DNA of 64,000 bases. Origin: Lithodes maja. Lineage: Eukaryota; Arthropoda; Malacostraca; Decapoda; Lithodidae. Positions 54,401-62,535 of the stretch are shown piece by piece. Within the stretch, counting starts at the first letter, position 1. Each line of letters begins with the position of its first letter. The translations under genes were made by a program, and so were the position numbers. The notes under the pieces were generated by a model. It made no database searches, was not told the DNA's origin, and saw only the letters and a list, made by a program, of their open reading frames with translations. The DNA lies in the NCBI GenBank assembly GCA_037953745.1, contig JBAKBP010000785.1:157001-221000 (forward strand). Direction: 5' to 3'.

Positions 54401-55300
54401 CAATGCTGCTTTAGTCTAATGCAACAGCCCTACCATAGACCGACTGTATCTGGCCATGTCTCAAAAAGCGGTGATGCTGAGCAGGCAGATGTCGTCACAA
54501 GGAATGCGGGGGTGCGCATGTACGGTATCGGCGGGGAAGCCTTAGCAATAATGAACTGTGGGAGTGACTGCACAGGTGGTACTGATTGTCCCTCTCATGA
54601 CCTGGCTGTTCTAGGGACGAAGGTGGAGAAGGAGGGAGACTACAGGTTAGAAGCTGCGGTCTCGGCTGGGTTGTGGGAGGGCACTAGGCATGTTGTTCGT
54701 GGAGACAGTGCAAGGCAGTTATTTACTAGGCTATGGCAGTACTTTCGCATGTTTGTTGCTTCTCCAGGCCTGATGTACGGGGTAGAATCCGACATGCAGG
54801 CTGGAGATAGTGCAAGGCTCAGTTTAATTCCCTGCCGTATAAATCCTGCTCGACAGCCTATGGTGCAAGCAGAGCTGGATTACGTGTGGACGAAGGATCT
54901 GAGGGATAAGGAATGTCGTGAGTGGTCGTTGCTTGTAACTTTGTCCGAGCGTGCTAAAGAGGTATGTGGTTTTGTTGTGGACGGGAGTACCTACCAGTGC
55001 AATGTTGTGCCTGACGGACTTAAGAATGCACCAGCAACGTGTCAGAGCCTGATGAATGAAAGTGAAAAGGACAATGATGCGCTGGGGCATTTCGAGATCT
55101 ATGTTCCAGCCTATGGTCCGGTCGGTGTAGTTTACCCAGATCATTACCCTCTCGAGATCTTGGACCAGTTTCACAATCGGAATATGAGGCTGACCAGGTG
55201 GTCACTAAGGTTATTGGTATATAACCTGGACATAAGCCATATTGCCGGTTGTGACAACGAGGTTGCATGTGGTCGTTCAGGGGTATATGATCCTGGGTAG
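51446..55300 (+). CDS. Gag-protease with in-frame pol remnants (1284 aa), Gmr1-like
   Basis: Start chosen at ATG 51446 (MSGPSTDEERE). Residues about 157-239 are a charged coiled-coil-like repeat (RRHEIEA, RKQE). About 255-420 is a SCAN-like Gag domain (LVKLVPAFSETEV, EKWAALVSSRLTGKGLKAYD, TAEQLTELFLLEQF). A zinc knuckle CX2CX4HX4C starts at C488. The aspartic protease motif DTGAS is at 575-579, with DLLLGNDF about 60 residues later. After an acidic linker, 936-999 resembles the end of integrase (RWFKVGDEALAWLP...PGRRIASQCC...QPYHRP). 1123 onward resembles the RT start (LSLIPCRINPARQPMVQAEL), 1179-1205 an RT palm fragment (GLKNAPATCQSLMN), and 1230-1280 the RNase H end (PLEILDQFHNRNMRLTRWSL). 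Integrase catalytic core, RT YxDD and RNase H catalytic residues are missing, yet no stop interrupts the frame. Confidence 0.85.
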   Translation: MSGPSTDEEREMLSEEVPLVTSEEDARLFVSKQYHVTEERLTGVNVYGLHLIAKVLGLSNVGGMSKGELISWVLRGRHGVSEERAFGGVPPQIPSHSTPTVPSTQLPEVSTLPQRDEHWKIGVPSGGAYGGSPVLAPPPSVVAAPSSGLSPEMIFKLELAKMENEARKQEMENETRRHEIEAESRRQENETRRHEIEARKQEKQHEIEAENETRRHEAELRYDSEKYCAQIDLDKTRAESTGIRMGREGQVREQSLSHLVKLVPAFSETEVTEFFNRFEKKCREHNWPEEKWAALVSSRLTGKGLKAYDALPLESCIDYPVLKRAVLRAYELQPETYRLKFRGVTKTREATFLEHARDLKDALANWTRSEKAETAEQLTELFLLEQFYKCTGADMTLTIKEKNPKTLQEAAEMADLRLSLIRGCGSAQRSEAGNKGRDTPPPRVSDIHYANKYKSYDTKTDHKTSTVPFKKGPGPSQYQGKPRGELECYLCHEKGHFARVCPSKPPTAAVSLACNIGVSPKSSEFARGSSSEAEAQPMQKHLRGSNPAQDVFCDHRGRGCVMWAGRKHGVEVLRDTGASQTLMNNLTGYPINAARVVVVQGINATRSYPLVRLELEVDGVARELDVGIVEKLPVEGVDLLLGNDFAMPASEVLPLVVAERPADVSGGEQECVERCQAQPMACAVTRARAAKVSQPSPPSSDQQRNDQQEEAKAGVGFKSFDSAALLGDSVLAPMLESGEAPGPVTASEEVGPEETPRQQRCTRREKRVAQFDIGEGLGLLRKHLDRLAPSDICKLQLEDPEVQKCGNGAVEIKHEDGEACHVNLLEEFVRQPPEQPTVPALVCRGQGGEGEGGSRAQVEESRDCYVSAEPWAGDTSLVAVEALEHLPEQQGAALQHQLGSYPTGRAEPLSLTTRTVRDVPRAGHVNVKRPLASLFRWFKVGDEALAWLPGQGRPMAAKGGGQKEDIEQIGKVGCGIAVPGRRIASQCCFSLMQQPYHRPTVSGHVSKSGDAEQADVVTRNAGVRMYGIGGEALAIMNCGSDCTGGTDCPSHDLAVLGTKVEKEGDYRLEAAVSAGLWEGTRHVVRGDSARQLFTRLWQYFRMFVASPGLMYGVESDMQAGDSARLSLIPCRINPARQPMVQAELDYVWTKDLRDKECREWSLLVTLSERAKEVCGFVVDGSTYQCNVVPDGLKNAPATCQSLMNESEKDNDALGHFEIYVPAYGPVGVVYPDHYPLEILDQFHNRNMRLTRWSLRLLVYNLDISHIAGCDNEVACGRSGVYDPG

Positions 55301-55778
55301 ATTGACACACGGGTAGCCTCCTGCTTTAGTTTGAGTAGTATTTTGCGCTTGGTGCTTGTTGGCTCGCGGTTGTAGCCCAGCGTATTGGGTCGTAAAGCAG
55401 GATTGTTGAGCGTTTGGTATAGAAGAAAATAGGCTGCCCTTATAGTGCAGCCGGAAAAAAAACATATTAAAATATAAAAATCATATAAAAACTCTTTCTT
55501 TTTGATATAGATAATTGTATAAGTTTGTCATAGCCTATAGTGTTTGAGTAGTCCACGAACTATCAAACGGCTGAGCTGCTGTAAGCTCGCTCTGGGAGCA
55601 TGATATTATGTCTTTTACTATTGTTGGGAGGAGTTATGAAATGTGAATTTTTTTTTTATAAGATGTGTTTTAGTGATAAACTCAGCGTTGTTTTAGTGCC
55701 ATGCGGTCGCTGGGTGTGAGGGGTTTGATGGGGTTCTGTATATCAGATTTTAGCTCAGGGTTGAGCAAGTAAAATCTT
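55301..55778 (+). other. LTR element 3' noncoding region
   Basis: No gene; AT-rich between the ORF stop and the purine tract. Confidence 0.6.
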
Positions 55779-55786
55779 GGGGGAGG
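55779..55786 (+). other. Polypurine tract
   Basis: GGGGGAGG directly abuts the 3' LTR start, the expected site for plus-strand priming. Confidence 0.75.
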
Positions 55787-57628
55787 TGTGACGCATGTCG
55801 AGTATGAGCATGCTGTACAGAACGCCCAGTCAGGCCCCACTCTCGCTAGGATCGTCAGGGCAGGAACTTTGGCTGTAGTCTGTGTAGAGTTTCCTAACTC
55901 AGTTTATGTGAACCGTTGTACTATAAGTATTATCATTATGTATTTTGTTTTCTTCTAAGTCAACGAGTTCTATTTTATATCATTAGATATAAGTATTGTG
56001 TGTGGGACTTATATACAATGATGAGAGAGAGAGTTACGTAACGGGGATCAGTGAGTACGCCACGCGGGCCGGTAGGCCTAATTCCCTCCTCCTTCCTCCC
56101 TTCCTCCCTTTCAGCGCGTGGGAAGTTCTTTGTCGATCCCAGATTGAGAGAGTATATGACGTCATGATTGCCAGTGGGCGGTCCTTAAGTAGTTTGAGAT
56201 ATGCCGCTAGAGGGCCGAGTATAAAAAGAGAGGTTTTTGCCACCATGCTTCAGAACTCATCAGGCAAAGCGACCTCTCATATCCCTTGCAACTATCGATA
56301 TTCTTCCGACTGATGTGAACTTTCTCTACTCTCTGAACAGCCTATTTTCTTCTCTTCTCGTCCCTTTTTAACCAATGACCCCTTTGGTGCAGATTTAGTC
56401 AGCCAAAGTATTATCGCTTGAGTTCTCACGAGATAAGTGCCTGTTAGATAGCCTATTTTGGAAGGGTCAACTAGAATAGGATTGATTGATGTTTGTTGCA
56501 CTCGTATATGTATTTCCCTGTGTACTATTATTCATGTTCCTGTTTTCTGCTGGTTTAGGTAATGCTAGACTGGGATAGGGTTCCTCGAGTTGTGATTTCC
56601 TATGAGTGCTAGGTTGGTTGAACCAGCACAATTGCAACGGAGACGTGGGAAGCCTAGGGGGTCTTTTTGATTGTGTACCGTGGGAGTTTAGCACTGTGTT
56701 GCGAGTGAGGGCTTTTGCCTGTGCCACCCAACACTGTGCTATCTCATTTGCTTGACTTTGAGAGGATCGCCAGGAGAGAACCAGATACTAGTGATCTGGA
56801 TCTCTCAAGAGAGCATCCCGTCAATTACCGTAATTTGGCCGCACAGTCTTAAGGACCTCGCTAGGCTACGAGCCGCTTGCTCAGCCATTGTCTCTTAACC
56901 TTAGATATCCCAGCTAGACTTTGCTCGACCAGCAGATACAGCATAGTATTGAAGCTTCTCCTTATGTATATTATTGTTTAAGCACTATTGATTTCATGTG
57001 TGGCACGCTTAGCTACTTCAGAGATTAGTGGCCCACGAGCACAATCTTAGTAGGCTATTGCCAGTGCATTGTCGGAGTACTTCTTCTTAATGTTTGCCAT
57101 ATCCTATTGCTTATTCTTATAATTCTTCTTATGTCAATTTAAAGCCTTTAATTACCAGTGAGTTATTCATTAAATTGCTGTTCAAAATCCGATACTTACT
57201 TCTTATGAGTATTCGAGAAGCATCTAACTTATCAGAAGATTCCTTGCTTGATGCTCGAGGACTATTGTTTAACGTAACGTAATAGTGCCGATCCGAAGTA
57301 GAGGGTGGAGGACTTCTTAAGTTCTTAGTTCAAGGGTGGATTACTTCGGCTTCGGCCAACACTATTCTTTAGTGTTGTAGTACTTTCTTCTTTGTTTGAT
57401 TGTTGACCAGACTAGATAACTCCCGTCTTGTTATTAGTCTGTTGTGTGAAACGCTAGTACCGAGTTCTTGTATACCCCGTTATAGCAGATAGAACTCTGG
57501 AGGGTAGTGGCGTTTTTTGTTCGGCTGGCAGTACTCTGGGGTTGGGATCGTGTGTTTCCGTTGTGGCAGCGAGCCATATTCGAGTCCTGTGTAAGAGCCC
57601 TAGTGTACCCGAGTGCCCGGTCGTAACA
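55787..57628 (+). repeat. 3' LTR (1842 bp)
   Basis: Offset exactly 6400 bp from the 5' LTR with no difference seen by eye. Recent insertion, or sequence homogenised by conversion. Confidence 0.95.
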
Positions 57629-57632
57629 CCTC

Positions 57633-58409
57633 GAACAAAGAGCGCCTACTTGTAGCTCCTTTTTTGACATATTTTCTCCCTTTTCCCTTTTCTTTAGTAC
57701 TATGTCTCCTCTCGGGGGAAATAGGGGGTAAATAGGACGAAAGTGGGGGTTCCTCAACCCTAGGCAGTGCTGGTGGTGGTGGGGAAGAATGGCGGGAGCC
57801 TGGGGCAACTTGGGTGGCGTGGGTAGATAAGGAAGACAATGGCGGGTCAACCTCGGCCTCACACGCAGCCTCACTGGCACCCTCACGCACTGCTCCCTCA
57901 CCAACTTTTAGGGCCTCTTTCCTGGCTGCCGCGGCCGCCTTTTTGAGCACTTGTTTCTTATAGAAACGTATCTTGAATGGGGATTTAGCTGGCGAAGGGC
58001 TAGGTGTCGTGTCACTCAACCTAAACTTGGCAGTCGACCTAGTGCTGTCCCATTCGCTCACTCTCACTAGACTCTCATCACCTTGCACAACTATGTCACG
58101 TTCAGTACTATCATCACTTTCATCGTCATGCTCAAATCCAATAAAAAGCGCGTCTCTTTCACGGATTTCTTCTATATCGTCAAAATCCTCACTATAGTGA
58201 GACTCGTAAGACTCGGAGCTATCACTGCCCAAGTCATCACCACTTTTTTTGCCTTCACCACGTTCATAACTCCTCAAAGCTATTTCAATACCTCCGGGAG
58301 TCAACGCATCTTGTGCGTGCATTTGCGTTAGGGCGCGACGAACATGGGCAGGCGTCGAAGGGAGTGTGGAATCGGACACAAGGGAATCACTTTTTGGGCT
58401 AGTATCCAT
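57633..58409 (-). pseudogene. piggyBac transposase copy C, N-terminal part
   Basis: Starts at ATG 58409 (MDTSPKSDS) and is open to the LTR element at the RRSLFE position. It covers the acidic, Ser/Pro-rich N-terminal region. With 47212-49386 it forms one uninterrupted transposase once the LTR element and one CCTC are disregarded, so copy C was coding-competent when the LTR element landed. Confidence 0.9.
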
Positions 58410-58762
58410 GTTGGCGGCAGGGTAGAGACTGGCGTACATGCTGTCTGGTAGCGCCGCCTGGTGACCACGGAGCAAAATTTGTACGCACGCCATTCGAAAA
58501 GCACTCACGCAAGCAATGGTACAGTGTTGTACCACCCGGGTTCCTCGGGCCAAAAAAAAATGGTACACACGTGTACCACCCGGGGTCGAAGGGTTAACAC
58601 CATTCTACAGGTACGAAACACATTTACGCTTGGAGATGCACGGGAATGCGGAAGCAGTCAGAATAACAAAGATACGGTAGCCTAGGCGTAGACGTTTTTC
58701 GGCCAAAACCCCCGGATTTCGGGGAATATATATGGAATACATAGCCGGGGCTGGAGGGTTAA

Positions 58763-59123
58763 ACTTCGCCAATATTAAATGAAACCATAGTTTAGTGTTA
58801 TACATTACCCAAGATGAGTTTGTCACTTGAAAATCACAAGTAGGACTAAACGTTTAATCAGATCTGACAAGTTAAAGTAACCAGTACATAAACACAGAGA
58901 AACAGAAGAGGAACTTCAAACAAACACATTAATATAAACAATTATACAGTAATATGATTTGAATATTCAGTACAATGATAATTTAATAAAACATTTGTTT
59001 TACATGTGATTCACTTCCAAATAAGTGTTTGGAGAGCCTGAAGGTTCTATTGCTATTTTGTTATCATATACAAATTACATTTGTTGATGCATCTGTTACA
59101 CCTTGAATAAGGTTATTCAACTC
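58763..59123. other. No recognisable feature
   Basis: AT-rich DNA between two TTAA elements; nothing recognised. Confidence 0.5.
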
Positions 59124-59153
59124 TTAACCCGGGAACTGCGGGGAGACTCTTAA

Positions 59154-59622
59154 CCCTTTATTAGCGGCGCGCATCATGTCGAGTGAAAGAAATTTGGACT
59201 ATGTGGCGGCTCACACCATAAGTCGTGTGGCAATTTCAGCACGTAATGTTGCTGAGAGAGAGAGACAAGTGGTGGCAGGAGAGTAGCGAGCATATGACTG
59301 CTCCAGACCACTGCGGCGGACCAACTGACATGAATTCCACCCTCCTCCACCCTCGCTACATAGTGAAATGTATGGGGAAAGTACCGAATTACATGGTTTT
59401 TGCACTTGTGTTGCGCGGTTGTTGCAAGAAAACTAGCGGTCATACAAGGATCGTTGTGGTGTCATTGGAAAGCTCTGTTTATGCCCTTTCAGGGATAGAT
59501 ACTTGTTTTATGCTCTGGGTCTTATTTAGGCATGAAAATGATCACATAAACAGCCCTATTTTGGGTAAAAACACCCCGCTGGTGGCTACATATTATTTAC
59601 CGCCTAGGCCGCTCTTTAGGTG
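59154..59622. mobile_element. TTAA MITE family 3, copy b (469 bp, uninterrupted)
   Basis: Flanked by TTAA at 59150-59153 and 59623-59626. Left end CCCTTTATTAGCGGCGCGC; right end inward CACCTAAAGAGCGGCC. It is the intact reference for the copy at 15875-29917 that DIRS element 2 splits. Confidence 0.87.
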
Positions 59623-59660
59623 TTAAGAGTTCCCCCGGCGGACTGCGGGAAGACTCTTAA

Positions 59661-60301
59661 CCTGACAAGCGCTAAATAGACCTAGGGGCTAGGGTAGTTA
59701 TTTGTGCATTTCTAGCCTTGGATTCTGACAGAATTCGTTATATTTACAATATAGAGCATTATTTGTTTTCGGTATGCTTTTATTTTACATATATGATGTA
59801 TATATGAACCTTCAAGAGTGCTAAAATAAGTGGGAAAAGCATTTGGGTGGTGAAAAACGAAGATATTGGCCACCCGGTCATAATCTCAGGCGAGAGAGAG
59901 CCACAGGCAACCCTCCTCTCTCGCTGTCTGTGAGGTAACTGAGACGAGCGGGGCGGTGTGGGCCGGTGTCTGGGTGTTACATAACGATCTTTTCTGCAAC
60001 CCACTTGTGCTACATTATCGCGGGAGAGAAAAATAACCGATAAATGATGATAATAAGAGGGAAAATAGGTGATAATTGAGGAGGGGAGGGAGGGGGGAAT
60101 AAGGTGGGGAAGGAGGGGAGGGGGGTGGGTGAGATTTACATGGATGAGTACTGGAGGGGAATTATCTCACCTAGAGACAAATTCCTTTGTTTTGATAGGC
60201 CCTTTTTTTTTTTTGGAAAGCTTTTTTTATGGTCTTGCTTCCGTCAGGCCTATCGCGTTCCCTATAGGAAGCCTTCCGTGAGGCCTATCGCGCTTGCCGG
60301 G
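59661..60301. mobile_element. TTAA MITE family 4 (641 bp)
   Basis: Flanked by TTAA at 59657-59660 and 60302-60305. Ends CCTGACAAGCGC and, inward from the right, CCCGGCAAGCGC. Near the right end AGGCCTATCGCG is repeated about 43 bp apart. The interior (AAAATAGGTGATAA, GCATTTGGGTGGTG) is distantly related to family 2. Noncoding. Confidence 0.82.
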
Positions 60302-60866
60302 TTAAGAGTAAGGGAAAAAAAAAATCCATTTAAAACACCCAATTTTTTTTTTTTTTTTTGCCCCTGGGCCATGCCAAATATCACTCCTCCACCTCCCCTC
60401 CGTCAGTTATCACCTATTTTCCCTGTTATTCCCTTATTCTGTGGTCTATTTTCGTGCTAACATTAGCGAGTTGGTAGCTGGGCGCTGTCATCACTGTTAC
60501 CAAGCGTGGAAAACAGCGAGAGAGAGACTATTGCGTAACAGTGTCTCTCCAGACAAGGGGAGGGGAGGAGGGCAGGGAGGTTGCCTCAGCCATACATTAT
60601 GTAACTCCCGGCCTGTATCGCCGATTTTGACCATCCAAACGCTGTTTCCACTCGTTTTATTGATGTAACAGGTTAATACTTTTATAATCAACCTATAATA
60701 GGCGCATATGGATAAGTATTAATGCTATTTATGGTAAAATAACGATGTTAGTGATGGGAACAGCTCAAATACGTCAGCACAGGTGTGATGTCTCATACCC
60801 CCCATGCGCACTTCTTAGGTTAAGGGGAGGAAGACCGTTTTTCTGTACCCCCTTCTCCCTAATGTT

Positions 60867-60992
60867 TAGCCCCACTAGTTTTGAGATTATACGACGTTCG
60901 GCCCATTAGTTTGGCGATTGTAACACCTTTAGCCCCATTTTGTTGTCAATTGTAAGACCTTTCGTGCCATTTAGGTGTCAACTATTTCCTAG
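60867..60992 (+). repeat. Degenerate 31-bp tandem repeat, four units
   Basis: Units read TTTAGCCCCACTAGTTTTGA..., GTTCGGCCCATTAGTTTGG..., CTTTAGCCCCATTTTGTTG... and CTTTCGTGCCATTTAGGTG..., each ending in a TTATACGAC/TTGTAACAC-like stretch. The rest of 60824-61186 shows nothing. Confidence 0.65.
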
Positions 60993-61190
60993 CGAGCAAA
61001 AGTGAGCCTGCAATTTTAAGAGGAACCGGCCTTTGGCCGGGAAATTTTTCTATCGAAAAATGTACAAATTTATCTTGAAAGGGGGTCTAGGGTTTTTTTT
61101 CTAAGCTTGATGGAGGTCTAGGGAGGAAACTTAAAAACAAAAATGAATAAATGAATTAATAGACCAAACAAACGGTCTGCCTCTCCTTAA

Positions 61191-61628
61191 CCCGTACAGC
61201 CCCAGCGACGCGCCTAGCGCGTCGGCGATGTATGTAACGCACAGCCCCAGAGACGCGCCTGGCACGTCACCCTAATTGCGCCGACCGTAACCTCAGGTGT
61301 AGCCACTCAAGAGGGCTCAGATTTGTATGGGAACTGTGTACGTATCCCACGCAACCGTGCCGATGGTTGAAAACTCTCAAAGTCCACGTGCATGCGCGTG
61401 AGCGCGCAATAAGCTGTTTTTTTGGGGTAATTGCCTTCAATTTTTTACTCTTGTAAAATACGTTTTCGGGGGCTCTGTAGGACCATTCTTTAAGCTTTTT
61501 GAGCGGTTTTCCGTGGTTTTTCCTTCATTCCTAACCCATTCGCTATTGTTTCTGGAATAAAACCATTTTTTGAAAACCGGCCGGGTTCTGGTGAACAAAC
61601 ATTACAAAACTAGCCGGGGCTGGACGGG
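61191..61628 (-). mobile_element. TTAA MITE family 5, copy b (438 bp)
   Basis: Flanked by TTAA at 61187-61190 and 61629-61632. Reverse complement of 37690-38127 with few differences and the same length. The left end contains the hairpin GACGCGCCTAGCGCGTC. Confidence 0.88.
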
Positions 61629-61632
61629 TTAA

Positions 61633-61806
61633 AGAATCACTTCAACCTTCACTTTTTGTGTTTAAAAGTATTTTGATAAGGTGTAATTTGTTTCAACTTT
61701 AAATTTCTGCATATACTGTACTTGTAATAAGTAGGCTACCGTACTGATTTTCTTATTCAAACCAAAACTTGTTTCAAATTCCACAGTTCTAATTTATTCT
61801 TACATG

Positions 61807-61839
<33 letters not shown>

Positions 61840-62040
61840 ACAAATCTTCAAATTTTCATAAACTATTGTCCAAGAAATACAACTTAAATTAAGGACTTCA
61901 CAATTTGGGTACCGTACTTGCAACAAATGTTTAAATTCATATTAACATTGTGTTAAAAATTAAGACCTTTACAATTTGGATAATTGCAACAAAAACTTCA
62001 ATTCTAAATAACATCAAGTTTACACAAAAAGTTATAGCTC
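61633..62040. other. AT-rich stretch with (ATT)n
   Basis: (TTA)n at 61809-61837. It may be noncoding sequence of the hAT element whose tail follows; no gene seen. Confidence 0.45.
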
Positions 62041-62290
62041 TTAACCATAGATTTTGTTGTAATACTTATGGATAGTAACGAGTTTGGAAGCCTTCTCTAT
62101 TCCGAGGCAATTTCTGATAGTCGAATGAACGAATCCAAATGTTGAAAACACTCTTTCAACTCCTGCAGATGATGCAACAGCTGTAAATAATTGCCTAGGA
62201 ACATTCAGTACATTTTCTGCTAAGTCATGGGAAAAATTAAGCCACCATGCTAATAGTGAGAGAGATTCTAAAACATCTTTGGCAAAATAA
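62041..62290 (-). pseudogene. hAT-superfamily transposase C-terminal fragment
   Basis: Translating the minus strand from about 62290 to the stop at 62041-62043 gives an open stretch with LSLLAWWLNFSHDLAEN, ASSAGVERVFSTFG, IRNCLGIEKASKL and a final KYYNKIYG. The SSAxxERxFS block followed by RNxLxxEKA is the hAT dimerisation domain. Upstream the frame is lost where a DIRS-like terminus begins, so the catalytic part is absent. It could come from a decayed transposon or a domesticated relative; a decayed transposon is more likely here. Confidence 0.8.
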
Positions 62291-62305
62291 AATCTTTAAA
62301 GGGTT

Positions 62306-62341
62306 ATATTTATTAGTGGCCCCTTCATCATTGACGATGCG
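62306..62341 (+). repeat. Solitary DIRS element 2-like left terminus
   Basis: ATTTATTAGTGGCCCCTTCA and CATTGACGAT closely match the first 35 bp of DIRS element 2 (from 16120). No other DIRS sequence follows before 62447. Confidence 0.6.
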
Positions 62342-62450
62342 CCTTAACATTGTTTATGGCCAATCTTTGAACTCGAGCTTGTCTTTCAAACTTCCCGCCC
62401 GGGAGAGATCAAAATACGATTGCCACACATCGTGAGCGAAACGCTCTTAA

Positions 62451-62531
62451 CCCTTCCTACCCGGCCTGCATTAGGTAAGGACAGCACGAAAGAAGGGCCA
62501 CTACCCGGTATGCCTTATCTAAGGCATGAGC
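62451..62531 (+). mobile_element. End of a family-1-type MITE interrupted by piggyBac D
   Basis: Starts after TTAA (62447-62450) with CCCTTCCTACCCGG, identical in its first 14 bases to the MITE at 42877, and shares a nearby GGTAAGGACAG-like stretch. It stops at the TTAA (62532) used by piggyBac D. The other part would be beyond the window. Confidence 0.55.
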
Positions 62532-62535
62532 TTAA

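Larger units (their letters stand above)
49387..57628 (+). mobile_element. LTR retrotransposon, Gypsy/Gmr1-like, 8242 bp, pol internally deleted
   Basis: Identical-looking 1842-bp LTRs (49387-51228, 55787-57628) start TGT and end ACA. The target duplication is CCTC (49383-49386, 57629-57632), and both flanks are adjoining parts of piggyBac C. A tRNA-Arg-type primer site follows the 5' LTR and a purine tract precedes the 3' LTR. One long frame (51446-55300) encodes Gag and protease motifs plus pol remnants. The remnant order, integrase tail before RT, and the SCAN-like Gag point to the Gmr1 clade. It cannot encode RT or integrase and would need help in trans. Confidence 0.9.
44809..58593 (-). 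mobile_element. piggyBac transposon copy C (split by a Tigger-like MITE and an LTR element)
   Basis: Flanked by TTAA at 44805-44808 and 58594-58597. Left end CCCTCCGACCCCGGCTAGGG; right end inward CCCTTCGACCCCGGGTGG, with both dyad units intact. Without the two inserts and their target copies its length is about 4206 bp, matching A and B. The transposase is on the minus strand in two exon-like pieces separated only by the LTR element. Confidence 0.93.
44491..58758 (-). mobile_element. Piggybac-type MITE, family 1, copy 3, split by piggyBac C
   Basis: Outer TTAA at 44487-44490 and 58759-58762. The left part (44491-44804) and right part (58598-58758) match 40799-41269 continuously across the piggyBac C insertion point (CTCTACTTAACxCCATTCTAC). 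The parts plus the inner TTAA total 479 bp, within the 471-487 bp range of the other copies. Confidence 0.9.
59128..60819 (-). mobile_element. TTAA MITE family 2, copy b, carrying two nested MITEs
   Basis: Outer TTAA at 59124-59127 and 60820-60823. In reverse orientation to 27161-27842, which it matches on both sides of the nested inserts (left 59128-59149, middle 59627-59656, right 60306-60819). The inserts occupy two of its GACTCTTAAGAG palindromes. Confidence 0.85.

Noticed and set aside
51229..55786. Intact autonomous retroelement
   Set aside because: The ORF is open but lacks the RT YxDD box and the integrase core, so it is not autonomous.
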